64,000 bases of DNA from Adiantum capillus-veneris (Eukaryota > Streptophyta > Polypodiopsida > Polypodiales > Pteridaceae). A program made the position numbers and the translations under genes. Below are positions 24,201 through 37,115 of this stretch, one piece after another. The notes beneath the pieces were generated by a model. It did not search any database, was not told the origin of the DNA, and was given only the letters and a program-made list of their open reading frames with translations. The stretch covers positions 25,285,513 to 25,349,512 of the forward strand of contig CM043968.1 of NCBI GenBank assembly GCA_014529385.2. The letters are read 5' to 3'. Position 1 is the first letter of the stretch. Each line of letters opens with the position of its first letter.

Positions 24201-27200
24201 TATTGCGAGAGATTTAAAGAACAGATTGAGCGGTTTTGCCGAGGACTTCCCACAGAAATCCAAGACTACTGCTTGGAACAAAAGTGAAATTCTATTCAAG
24301 AATTGATGGGTCATGAGAAACGGGGGTTTGCCATACATTCGGGCAATCTGACTTACCCCACTGATGACATCTTGACTCAGAAAACCCAACAGACTTCTAA
24401 TAATGGAAGTAGAAAGAGAGAGAGTTCCCAAGAAAAGAAAGACAAGGATTCACAACCCCGGCTCACTCTTCGAAAGAGGGCCAACTACATCAAAGAGGGG
24501 AAATGTTTCGGATGCGGGAAACATGGGCATGTCTCCGCGAAGTGCCCTAAAAAGGCACAGCAAGAACAGAATGAAGACAGGCAAGAGAGCTCGAGAGAAG
24601 CTGAGGAACGTGGAAGAAAAGGCAAGATTAACACAAGACTGGTTCCAGATTGCATGGGTACTGACCCAAGCACGATTGATGAAAGTACAGAACTTTCCCG
24701 AGCTTGGGGCAAAGTGAAAGATCAAGAAGCCCTGATTTTCTTTAACGGAGGAGCCAAGACCAACTTCATGTCACCTGAATTGGCGGTGCAGCTCGAGATT
24801 ACACCCGATCAGATGGGACCACAAGCAGAGGCAGTTCTAGCGGCACCCGAACAGGACGTGGCCATTACACCTGTCATTGGTAAACTTCGGTTGCATTGTC
24901 AGGGGTATTTGGGGCACGAGGACTTCTACATAATGCCCTTGGAAGGTTGTGATGTCCTCCTTGGAGTCCCTTGGTAACATAAGAACAATGCCATGGTCGA
25001 TTATCGGGCAAAGAAAGTGACATTGACAAATGAAAAAGGGCCGAAAAATTCTACTTGATGTAAAATTGAAGGGCGAGTCTGTCCCTATTGTATCGGCTTC
25101 GGCCATTTCGAAATTAATGAAATCCAATCTGTTTGTTTACTCGATCTTTTTGAAAGAGTTAAATGATGAACACGGGACAAATATGTCTGAACTTGATAAA
25201 GAACGCCAAGATTTTCTCCACACTCATGCTGATTGCTTTTCAGAGAGCCTCCCAGGCGAGTTGCCACAATCTCGTCCTAAGGATCATACTATTGATCTGA
25301 TACCTGGAAGCACACCACCGAACCGGCCACCTTACCGTGTGAGCCGAGCCCAAAATGAAGAGATTATGAACCAAGTGAAAGACCTCTTTGAAAAGGGTCT
25401 TATCCAGCCGAGTACTTCACCCTACTGCTCTCCGGTGTTGTTGGTTTTAAAGAAAGACGGATCTTGGAGAATGTGCATTGACTATAGAGCTCTCAATAAA
25501 ATCACCATCAAGAACAAATTTCCGATTCCAAGGATCGATGATATTCTTGATAGACTACAGGGATCCTCTTGTATTAGCAGGATCGAGTTGAAGAGCGGAT
25601 ATCATCAGATCCGAATCGCGTAGGGAGATGTCTACAAGACAGCTTTTTGAACGAGCTTCGGTTTATATGAATTTTTGGTGATGCCTTTTGGCCTTACCAA
25701 TGCTCCAGCGACTTTTAACCGAATGATGGACAAGATTTTCAGAGAGTACAAATCTTTTGTTGGCACTTTCTTTGATGACATTATAGTCTTCTCCAAGGAT
25801 GAGGCAGAACATAGACAACATCTGCTACAGGCATTGCGAGATCACAAAAAGGTGATCAATGTCAAGAAGAGTGAATTTTTCTTACCGGAGATACACTTTT
25901 TGGGACAAGTCATCTCAGCAGCAAGGGTACGGATGGACCCGGCCAAGATTGAGACTATATGTGATTGGCCCGATTTAAAGAATGTCCATGAAGTTAGAAG
26001 CTTCTTGGGCTTATGTTCTTACTACCGGCGGTTCATTGAAAGTTTGCAGAGGTTAATTTGTAACAAACTGCTGACGTGGCAAAATCCTAAAGAATGGAGC
26101 CAACTTACAAATGTCGGCCGAGGGGCCTAAACCCTAAGAAGAACAAGTAGCAGAAGAAGAAGAAGTCCTATTAACTTATGGGAACCCCATCCGATGGGGC
26201 CCCAAGTGACATAAAGGATTAAAATAAAGCGGGATCTGGACACACGGCTAAACTGCTAACGTGGCAGTTTTCCGAAAATTGCGCTGACATGATGACGTAG
26301 CAGGCTGTACGGATTTGCGTAAATTGCGCTGGAAACTTTTGGCATTGCTTTTTGGACCAGAAGCTTTTGAGTTTTGAAGGCTTTTCACTGTAACTGCTTT
26401 TCAGGCCAAGGGCGTTTAAATATGAGGCTAGGGCTCATTCTATGGCATGCTTCTTGGCGAAGGTGCAAAGTCTGGAGTACCCGCTTGTACTATGTTGATG
26501 CAATATAAAGAAATACCGAAAGGGGCGCCAAGGTTTGGGGCCAATACTCTCTGGGGTGGAATTCCAGTACTCCATGTCGCGTGTCATCTCTGTCTTTCAG
26601 TTCAGTTGTTATTGAAGTGTTAAAAGTCTGTTCAGTCTGTTCTTTTCTATTGGTACGTGGTGCCCGTCTTGTGAAAGTGGTATCAGAGCATCAGGCGTGT
26701 GCTTTTCTGAAGCATACCGGTCCTACAAAAGAGAAGACAAAGCTTTACTTCCACTCCCACCCTTACTTCATCGAGAATCGGGCGCGCTCCCGTCTTCACC
26801 GCAGTGTCTTACAGGGCATAAGCCAATTAAGAACCCAATACTTGGAATTCATGGATTAAGCAGAATATTTGCAGTTCCTGCTCAACGAACTCCACGACAT
26901 TCTTTTGCGGCATCCTCAGCAGAATCTTTCGATGCTGCAAAGTTTTCAATAATTTTTGAACTACATGTTACCCTCTCTGATGCACCAAGTGGTACCTCCT
27001 CCTCCGGCACTGGAAAGTACGAGAGCTTCCAACCGGCAACCTTCTCAGCCGTCTGTTCCAATCGGGGGAGTCTTTAGGAATATGGTGCAGCCATCTGACC
27101 CTGATCCAGTGCAACCGCCTTTGCCACCGCCATTGCCCCCACCTCCACCACCACCGCCACCAGGATACAATGGTTGGAGCCCATATGGATACCCTTATTA

Positions 27201-30200
27201 TCCATACTCGGGATATGCGCCTAACCAACCCAAAGATTTCAAAGATGGTGGCACGACAGTCAAATTTTTCACTTTTTCCGGGGTGAAAGATTCGACAACA
27301 TTTTTAACAGCAATTCGACAACATCTATGCTTTGGGGAACTATACAAAAGAATCCAAGATTTCTCGAGCAGCGGGATTTCTTAAAGATAATGCTATGCAA
27401 TGGTGGAGTTCAATCGCGACACAACAACATGCTCCAAGGACCTGGCAAGCCTTCAAGACAGTTTTTGCACGTAGTTACATGACTTCGATGTTTGAAGTCC
27501 GGATTTTGGCAGAGTGGGGCAACTTGAAAATGCTTGCCACCGAAACCATGGACGAATATAACCAAAGGTTTCTCGACGTGTACCTTCCGGTGTCTTTTCT
27601 TAGGTTTGTTCCCTTGGAGGCCCAGTGCGAGCGATACACCATTGGTTTACCATCACGACTGCAGGAATATTGTCTGTCCAAGCAAGTCTCTACCATGCAA
27701 GAACTTATGGACCATGCCGCGACTGATGAAGGGAAAGCTAGAGTTTACCACAAAAGAATCTCCGGCCACTAACCACAACTCTCGGCAACAACGAATTCTC
27801 GAGAGTCTCGTAAAAGTCAACCACAAAGGCCTCATTTGACACCTCAACAACGAGACACCTTACTACAAGAAGGCCGATGTTTTGGATGCTTTCAAACACG
27901 ACATAACTATTTTGGTTGTCCCCAACGCACTGACAGACCTATGGAGCCGACTCCCGCGTCGACGGTCGACAGAAACCTAGGACCACCATCTCCAGCCAAA
28001 CGAGCTAAACCGGCCATTGGATTAGTACCTGACTTCTATGGCATACGCCTTGAAAGTACAAATGAATTGTGTCGAGCATATGGCAAAGTCAACGGTTTGA
28101 AAGCCCTAATTTTCTTTGACCCAGGAGCTACAAAGAACTTCATCCATCCACAATTCTTGAAGCAGATGGACTTTGATTATGATGCAGAGGGTGGAGAAAT
28201 TGAAGCTGAGCTAGCCACAGGGCAAACTCAGAAAGTGGTACTACTCATTGGTGCTCTTCCAGTGACTATCCAAGATTATCAAGGAAAAGCCGATTTCCAC
28301 ATTATGAAGTTGGGCAATTGTGACGTTCTATTAGGCATGCCTTGGCATGACAAGATAGATGCGACTCTCCTAAGTTCGGAACCAAACCATCACCGTGATG
28401 CAGAAGGGCAAGCCAATCGTCCTCAAAGTTCGGTTGTCCAAACAAAACCCTGAACGAACTCTCTAGTTGTTCTATAGTTAGATACTTTTGAACTTTATTT
28501 GAGAAAGTATTGTTTGAAGCTTTGTTTGAAATGGATGGTATCTGTTTTGAACTTGTCTTGGTGCCGATTTGAATTGTTTGACTCTGGTTTTAATACTAGT
28601 TTCAATGATTGGTGATTTTACTCCTGGGTGGAGTAGTGAGAAAAGATGTTTGAGAATGCTTGTTCATACTCATGGCCCGGACCCTTGTGGTTATTTGCGG
28701 GGGGAGTATTAAATGATTGAAAAGTGTTGTTTTTACTCATAGCCCGGACCCTTGTGGTTAATTACGGGGGGAGTATTGTTGTTGTTACTCATGGCCCGGA
28801 CCTGCATGGTTATTTACGGGAGGAGTATTAAGAAGTCTGAGCAATGGTTACTCTCAGTACCTCCAAACGACGCAGGCTGCGGTCTGGGGGCCGTTTGGTT
28901 GTAAAAGGCCTCTATATCTCATGGCCCGGACCTTTTTAGGTTATTTGCGGGAGGAGTGATGAGGGAGTCCTTGAACAGCTCATGGCCCGGACCTGGATGG
29001 TTATTTGCGGGGGGAGTGTTCATCAGCAGCTTTATGTTTCCATGTCTTGTAACATGCATATGTGAGCATTTGTGTTGCATTGTGATGTGCCAATTACTGA
29101 ATATTCCTAATTGGATGAGATTACCTGGGTATGTAATTTTTTAGTGCATCAAGACACCCGTGGAAGATCAGTTGGTCTGGGTGTGATGGCTAATTTTACT
29201 ACGCCGGAATATCAAGAGTTCAGATCTGGAAGAAAGGAGAAGCTAACTCCATTATCAAAACAGCCAAAAGGAGAAGCTAACTCCTTGATCAAAAGAGCAG
29301 AAAGGAGAAGCTAACTCCTTAATAAAAAGAGCAAACTGATTGTCCCTCAGAATGTGTCACAAAGTGATGACGTGGCTACCGACAGCAGAAACCCTAAATT
29401 CTGCCAGAAACCCTAAAATTCCTGCAAACCCTAATTTCTGCCAAAAAACCTAATTTCTGGAAACCCTAACCCTAATTGCTGATTGGAAACCCTAATCAAG
29501 CGGGGCAGTGCCACGTGGCAGCAGTGTACGGAGGCTTCCAGAATTTGCGGCGGAAAAAGCGGGCTGGAATAAAAAAGCAGCTAGCGACGCTTATTGTTGG
29601 CCTTTTGCTACGCTTTGAGAGAAAGAGAGAGAAAGAGAGGGCATGCTTTATTTTACTTGCTCTCGTTGAGAGAGAGAGAGAGAGAGAAACTGCTTTTGCT
29701 TTCAAGCTTTTGGGGCTCTGCTTTTGGGCATCCCTTGTAACATTTAAATATGCGGTGAGGGCCTCACTTCTCAGAGCATCTGGACGCAGAGTCTGAGAGG
29801 GGAAACCCTAACTGTTCTTGTACTCTGACATTGATTTTTAATACAAAAAGAAATACCGGAAGGGGCGCCAGTCTTTGGGGCCAATATCTCTAGGCACGGA
29901 ACTCCGCCGGGCCAGTGCAAATCTATTGTGATCTGTGAATTGTTTTGAAGTGGTTATTTGGTGCGGTCGCGATTGATTCTTGACTTGGGAGTGTCCAAGT
30001 TTGTTACAGAATGACCCTCGGAAAAAAAAAATTTGAGCTAACTTGAGTTGTTTGCAGATATGCTGTAATCGCGAACGATTACTCTCTTTCAAGAAGGGGA
30101 GATGTAACAAACTGCTGACGTGGCAAAATCCTAAAGAATGGAGCCAACTTACAGATGCCGGCCAAGGGGCCTAAACCCTAAGAAGAACAAGTAGCAGAAG

Positions 30201-33200
30201 AAGAAGAAGTCCTATTAACTTATGGGGACCCCGTCCGATGGGGCCCCAAGTGACATAAAGGATTAAAATAAAGCAGGATCCGGACACACGCCAAAATTGA
30301 TGACGTGGCAGTTTTTCAAAAATTGCGCTGACATGATGACGTGGCAGGCTGTACGGATTTCCGCGTTTTGCGCTGACATGATGACATGGCACGCTGTACG
30401 GATTTGCGTAAATTGTGCTGGCAGCTTTTGGCATTGCTTTTTGGACCAAAAGCTTTTGAGTTTTGAAGGCTTTTCACCGTAACTGCTTTTCAGGCCAAGG
30501 GCCTTTAAATCAGAGTTACCCGGAACGCGGAACGGGAACGGCGACGGGCCTCCCTGCGGAACGGGGGAACGGGAATGGGCCCGGAACGGGAACGGCACGG
30601 AACGGCAGGCTAAAAAAACACCCAAATATTATTTTTTTTAGCGTTATGTGTTTGAATACAAGTAGTCCACAAAAAACACGATTCGAAGACCATTTAACCT
30701 TATTATGACTTGATTGGGATGTGAGGCGCCCAGAGTACATAGCCAGATGAACAACATAGCCAGATGAACAACAATGAGCAAACACAATGCCCATAGTACA
30801 TACACAATGCTCTCAAATAATTGCAAGAGTAGTAGTCAGAGATAACACTTTGGAATTAATTATGGCTAACATAGTAACAAGCCTCAAGGGCCGCCAGCGG
30901 CCAAGGTGCTACAAAAAAACCAAAGGGGGGCAAAGTTCAAACCAGACTTCAGTGACCACAATACCAAAAAACTGAAGGTGACAAATACCATAAAGATGCT
31001 AGTAGCTACAAATGGCAAAGAGGGCAAGGCTCAAGCAGCCATACAAAAAGGTGGATAAATGGCAAAGACTCAAGACTCAAGAGCCACTAGCCTGAGAGGC
31101 CTCCCAATCCGTAGTAGCCGGCTGTAAATCATGCACATCCTACCATTCCTCATCATCGAGGTCTAGGTCCGGCTCGATCTCAGCCACAGATGAAATACCT
31201 GGTGTTGGTGGATTTGCATCTCCACCCGCCTGAAAAGCCTCTTGCTCCATCTCCCACTGTGTAAAAGGATCTGTCTGTTTGTCTGTACTCTTGCAAAGCA
31301 TTTTCAAATTTGCGCTGACGAAGACAAGATCATTAGCCTTCTCCACTCCAAGCCGATTCCTCTTCTTGGAAGCAATGTGGCTAAAGGTACTCCACAATTG
31401 CTCCAAGCATGAGGTACTAACTGACTGGCTGAGAATACGGATCGCCAATCTCTGAAGCTCAGGGCCATCATAGCCATAGTCCTCCCACCAAAGCACTGAA
31501 CCTATTTTCCTGCGATCAATCTGAGCATCTGGACTGCCAAATGACCCTCGCATCTCTCTGTACTGTCTCAGCTGATCTCTGACAATGCGTCGCCCATCTC
31601 TGTCTAGAACCATCTTGTTTAAGATCTTTGTAAATTGGTTCATGACTTCCCTATCTGTCTCTTGCCCTGCACCTTGGAACTCTGGATCCACCATGTACGC
31701 TGCCCCGTGTAAAGGAGAGGCATATGAATTCCACCTCGAGCTGCAAAGCGCATGGATCTCCTCATATCGCTCTGCGTTCGGCTCAAGCTGTGCAAGCTGC
31801 TCAATCATGCGGTCCATTGCCTCATAAATCTTGCCAATGCAAGGATCCATGCCATCCAGAACTCGAAGCAAATGAACCACCGGTTTTACCTGTGCATCTA
31901 GACTCTTGAGCTCCTTCCAGAACTCAAGATCCTTTGCCTTATCCTTGCACAAAATCCCTTCAACTGTCTTTGCATAGGGGGAGGTGGTGAACTCATCACT
32001 GATGAAGACCTGTCGGACCGCATTTTGACATTCAGACAGCCTGCGTACAAGAAGAAAGTTGAATGCGAAGCGGGTATCTGAATACTTTAGAAGCACTTTG
32101 CCGCCCGACCTCTTGAGGTACTCACTCCGAACCAAGTTGTGATTGTTGATGAAAGTAACCATCTTCACTGCATCAGCAATGACTGGAGCAATCCAGTCTA
32201 GCTTGCCGATGTCTTTCAGAAGGTTGTTCAAGCAGTGTGCCATGCAAAAGCACACTGTCACATGCGGATAGTGGCCCTCTATGATAGCTGCTGCTGCCCT
32301 GTTTGATGCCTCCCCATCTGTGACAAAGGCCACCACGTGTTGCTCACCGATGGTTTCTATGGCCGCTGTCCACTCTGCAGAGAGGACATCGGCGGACTTG
32401 CCACTCTCAGTGGCATCATGAGAGTGCACAAAGTACATCTCTCCACTAGAGTATGCGACGAGACCATGGATAGATCTCTTCCTTGTATCGCTCCACCCGT
32501 CAGCAATGAGGGAAACGCCATGTTTTGCCCAAAGACGCTGAATGTTGAGGGTTGCTTGCTCCACGATAGCCTTCTCTCGATCGAGCAAGGTGGTTCGGAG
32601 AGCCTCTAAAGATGGCGGCACATAGCCGGTGCCATACTCTCCTATCTGTTGCACCATGACTTTCCAATACTCCGACCTATTTCGATCAAACATAGAATAG
32701 GTTAGTATCAAAAAAGTGGAAACGACGATAACGGAAGAAATGAGAGAGAAGATTGATGAATCATAAAACAATGTACATACCTCGCTGCGACAAATGGGAT
32801 ATGGTCGTGATAGAAGAATCGGGCCACGGCCGCATCCACCTCTTCTTTCTTCTTTGGGTCCCAAGAGGTGGTAAGGGTCTTAAGAGGTGGTAAGGGTCTT
32901 TTGGCGACGAATTGGACCTTTTGAAGATGCACCAACACCTACACCGGGTAGAGAGGAAGAAGGGAAAATGAGGGTCTTTGGATCAATACCTTTGCGTGCC
33001 GGCTTGGCTTTATGGTTGAATTGCCGATCCTTTTCCTCGAGCTCCTTCCTCTTCTCGATGGTTACGTTGGCACAAAATTTCACCTCATGTCCCGGCACTC
33101 GAAGAAAGTGTGCCCTCACTTTGTCATGCCCCCCTTTCCGCGTGTAAGAGCATAGCTTGCATCCCCATGCACGAGAACCTCCCGCCGCCGACAAGGTGCC

Positions 33201-36200
33201 CTCCGAGGTCACTTCATCCCACCACGACCATTCCTTCGCCTTTTGAGTGTTGCCCGCATGAACGGAGGGGGTTGAACGAGAAGAAGAGGCCATGGATGAT
33301 GGATTATCCGTGAAAGAGAGAGCTTGATCTTGAACTTTGAGAGAGAGAGAGAGGGATTGAGAGAGAGAGGCTTGCCGCTTGATTCCGTGAGAGCTTGAGC
33401 CTTGAGCCTTGAAAGTTGAGGGTTAGAACTTAGAAGTTAGCCCAAGAGAGAGAGAGGTTGAGAGCTTGAGCCTTGAGGCATGCCGCGGCGCCACACTATG
33501 GCTTGAGAGTTGAGAGCAAGCTAGGGAGAATGAGCTTGGCTTGAGAGTTGAGAGCAAGGCTCAAGCAAGGGAGAATGGGCCTTGAGGCTTGATGAGTGTG
33601 TGAAGAATGGGGGAGGAGGGAGGCATTATATACTTTTTTGACTGCTGAAAATGGCCGTTGGCTGCCTAACAGTCATTTTTTCCAATTTCAAAAACTGCCG
33701 TTTATGGCCGTTGGGGCCGTTCCGGCCGTTCCGTCCCGTTCCAGCCCGTTCCGGTCGTCTCGTTCCGGTGACAGTCTCCAGCCGGAACACCGTTCCGTTC
33801 CGACGCGTTCCAGAAAATCCCAAAAGGCAGGAACGCCGTTCTGGCGTTCCAAGGCCCGAAATGTCCGTTCCCTGGTAACTATGCTTTAAATATGAGGCTA
33901 GGGCTCATTCTCTGGCATGCTTCTTGGCGAAGGTGCAGAGTCTGGAGTACCTGCTTGTACTGTGTGGATGCAATATAAAGAAATACCGAAAGGGGCACCA
34001 AGGTTTGGGGCCAATACTTTCTGGGGTGGAATTCCGCCACTCCGTGTCGCGTGTCGTCTCTCTCTTTCAATTCAGTTGTTTTTGAAGTGTTAAAAGTCTG
34101 TTCAGTCTGTTCTTTTCTATTGGCACATGGGGCCCGTCTTGTGACATAATTCCCCTTTGCATATCTTGACACAAAAAGGAGTCCCTTTCTCGTGGGGACC
34201 CACAAAGGTGATTGCCTTTCAGAATTCGAAAGAGAAATTGACTACAGGACCAGTTTTGACTTTGCCGGATTTGCAAGAGTCATTCGAAGTATATTGTGAT
34301 GCTTGTGGTCGTAGTCTGGGAGCGGTCTTAATGCAAGAAGGCCATATCATTGCCTATGAGAGCCGATTGTTTTCAAGGCCGGAATTGACAGCACAGATTT
34401 ATGAGAAAGAGCTTTTGACGGTTATCCATGCTCTTACTTAGTGGCGACATTGCCTACTTGGAGCCGATTTTACGGTCTTCATTGATGATCAGAGTTTAGG
34501 CTGCTCCTTGTCACAGAAGGAGCTATCGGAAAAGCAGATGCGGTGAGCTAGCATCATGTCAGTTTCACTTCCAGATTGTCCATGTGTAGAGACAGAAGAA
34601 CTTGGTGGCAGATGCTTTGTCCCAGAAGCAGTTAGTTTTGGCTATTTCCGCGATTCATCATAGAAGTTTCGAGGACATGGTCGATCAGTACGCCACAGAT
34701 CCAGATTTTTCAGATGTATTCAGTCAAATACAAAATGGGGAGATAGTAGCGGGATATTCCATTCGAGATGGCTACTTGATGAAGAAAACGATGTTATGCG
34801 TTACACAGCCATTGAGGGAAAAGGTTCTAACCGAATGCCACTGTCCACCATTTATGAGTCACTACGGCATTGATACCACCTTGAAAGGGGTAGAGAGATA
34901 CTTCTTTTGGCCGAGACTCAAGAAGGATGTGGATGATTTTGTACGCAGTTGCTTGATATGCCAAAAGGTCAAGTTTGACAGGCATGAAGCACACGGATTA
35001 TTACAGCCTTTACCCATTCCCACCCGCCCCTGGGAAGGTATTGCTATGGATTTCATTTTTTTATCTCCCGAAGACACAGAGTGGGCACGATGGTATCTGG
35101 ACTATTATTGACAGATCTAGCAAGCAAGCTCATTTCATTCCAGTGAAGAAAACAGTCAAGCCGGATCATTTAGCGAGACTGTTCATTGCCTAGAAATTCA
35201 GATTACATGGCATGCACGAGACAATAGTCCTTGATAGAGATCCCCGATTCACGAGTTTGTTTTGGAAGGCTATTTGAGAGAACATTGGCACACGATTACA
35301 GTTCTCGTCATCTTTCCACCGGCAGACAGATGGGCAATCTGAGATAGCAAATCCAGTCGTACTTGGATTTATTGAAGTCTTACATTTCTGATCAGAAGAC
35401 TCAATGGGAAAAGTTTTTGCCCTTGGTGGAATTTGCCTACAATAACACGATCCACTCTTCGCCATTTGAGATTATTGAAGGTGCTATGAAGGTTCCACCC
35501 TTCCTAAGCACGAAAGATAAGATTTTTTAAGCCGACCAATACACGAGGGACTTGGACACTGCTTTTGCCAAGGTCCGGGACTTTAGCGAAATCTCAGGAA
35601 AGACACAAGAAGGCAGCAGATCGACACCGTCGCGATTTGAAAGTGCTCTTAGGATTTGAGAAGGCACACCTGAGAAAGAAAAAGGAAAAGGAGCAGCTTT
35701 TTGCAAAGCTTAGCATGAGATACTATGGACCTTTCCAGATAAAAGAAAAGATAAATGATGTCTCCTTTAGACTAACGCTGCCCGATACTTGGAGAATTCA
35801 CAATGCTTTTCATGTGAGTCTCTTGAAGCCTTTTAAAGGCGATGTGCCAGATGATGGGAAGCCAGATGAGCAACCCGAAGTGGAGGAAAGCGAGGAGATA
35901 CTCGTTCCAGACAGATACTGGCACATAAAGATAGAAAGATTAAAGATAAAGTGATTAGGCGGTTCTTTGTTAAATTCAAGAACTATCCTGCATTGGATGC
36001 GAAGTGGATGGAGGAGGAGGACCTAGCGGATACTCCTCAGATTATGGAACTTTACCTTGAAGCATTCGGTTTAGCATAGTCTACTCCGATAGAACCCCGA
36101 TTTCAGCTTGGGCGAATCTAGCGCAGCGGATTTGCACAAGAGGGGAGTCACTCTGCTCCTTTGTCAACAGATTGCCCCGATTTTTGATATAGAGTCACTG

Positions 36201-37075
36201 ATGTCCCTTTGGGTTTCAGGGATACTGCAGGGCTGACAGTATTCTGTTGTACGACTTTATGAACTGGAATTCCCAAAAATGAAAATGATACTGATTCATT
36301 TGTACTTGACTTGTTTGAGTGCAGGAACTAATAGACCAAATGACTGCAACATTTCGGTCTCATAAATCTCTATAGACATATGGATTAGTTAATTGGGCAT
36401 CTATGAGGTCCCGACTGGATCTAAATGCGACTGCTAAATACGTTGCCGATTAATCATGGTCTGAGATTTGGAATGATTTTGAATGCAATTTGTCATGTGA
36501 TGTCATGTGATGTTCTGTGATGTGATTGTCGACCGGTACATGTGCTAGATGTGTTATTCCTAGTGCGTCGTTACTAACAGTTAGTGTCTGCTAAGACAGT
36601 TTATGGCCTCTCTCTGTTTTGTTGCAGGCGTAATCGAGGGCGATTACAATGCTTTCAAGAGGGGGGTGTGTCACAAAATGGTGGCGTGGCTAACCCCAGA
36701 CACACACTGTACGACAGACACGTGGTAGCTCGGAAAATGCGGCACAAAATATGCTAGTAGGCTGACGTGGCAAATTGTACGAAAACCCGCTTCCTGCACT
36801 GACTGCTGATGATATGGCAGCGTACGGATTCCCAAAAATTACGTTGGCTGTTTTCTATGGCAGCTTTTGGGCCCAGTGTCACAAATTGGTGACGTGGCTG
36901 TCCAGTATACACACACGGGCCCTACTGCTGAAAACAGTCGAGTACACGCACCCCCGTTGAAATGATGACGTGGCCTTCTGTACGAACGCCTGCGTTTTGC
37001 AGCGGATTTTGCGGCAGCAGCTGTACGGAAAAAGCAGGGCCAGCTTTTTGGGCTACTGCTTTATTCTACGCGAAA

Positions 37076-37115
<40 letters not shown>

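Larger units (their letters stand above)
30511..33883 (-). mobile_element. hAT DNA transposon inserted in the E3 3' LTR
   Basis: A 3,373-bp element flanked by an 8-bp duplication CTTTAAAT (30503-30510 and 33884-33891), the hallmark of hAT. The imperfect terminal inverted repeats are CAGAGTTACCCGGAACG (left) and CATAGTTACCAGGGAACG (right, reverse complement). Both subterminal regions are packed with GGAACG/CGTTCC. A two-exon transposase gene on the minus strand fills the middle. It looks young: the coding frame has a single visible lesion. Confidence 0.95.
26059..34146 (+). mobile_element. E3: LTR element with gag and protease only, inside E1 pol
   Basis: TGTAACAAACTG at 26059 to GTGACA at 34146, with TAATT duplicated at 26054-26058 and 34147-34151. 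The 5' LTR is 26059-26676 (ending GTGAAA) and is followed by a tRNA-Met primer site at 26678-26690. A purine tract AAGAAGGGGAGA (30091-30102) precedes the 3' LTR, which starts at 30103 and is split by an hAT element. After removing insertions it is about 4 kb. It encodes gag and protease but no RT, RNase H or integrase, so it is non-autonomous. Its LTR R region resembles those of E1 and E2. Confidence 0.92.

Noticed and set aside
26968-27228. 86-aa Trp/Arg-rich minus-strand ORF
   Set aside because: Antisense of the proline-rich codons of the E3 gag.
37078-37112. Arg/Glu-rich ORFs in the E2 LTRs (also near 48608)
   Set aside because: The GA microsatellite in both LTRs creates them.
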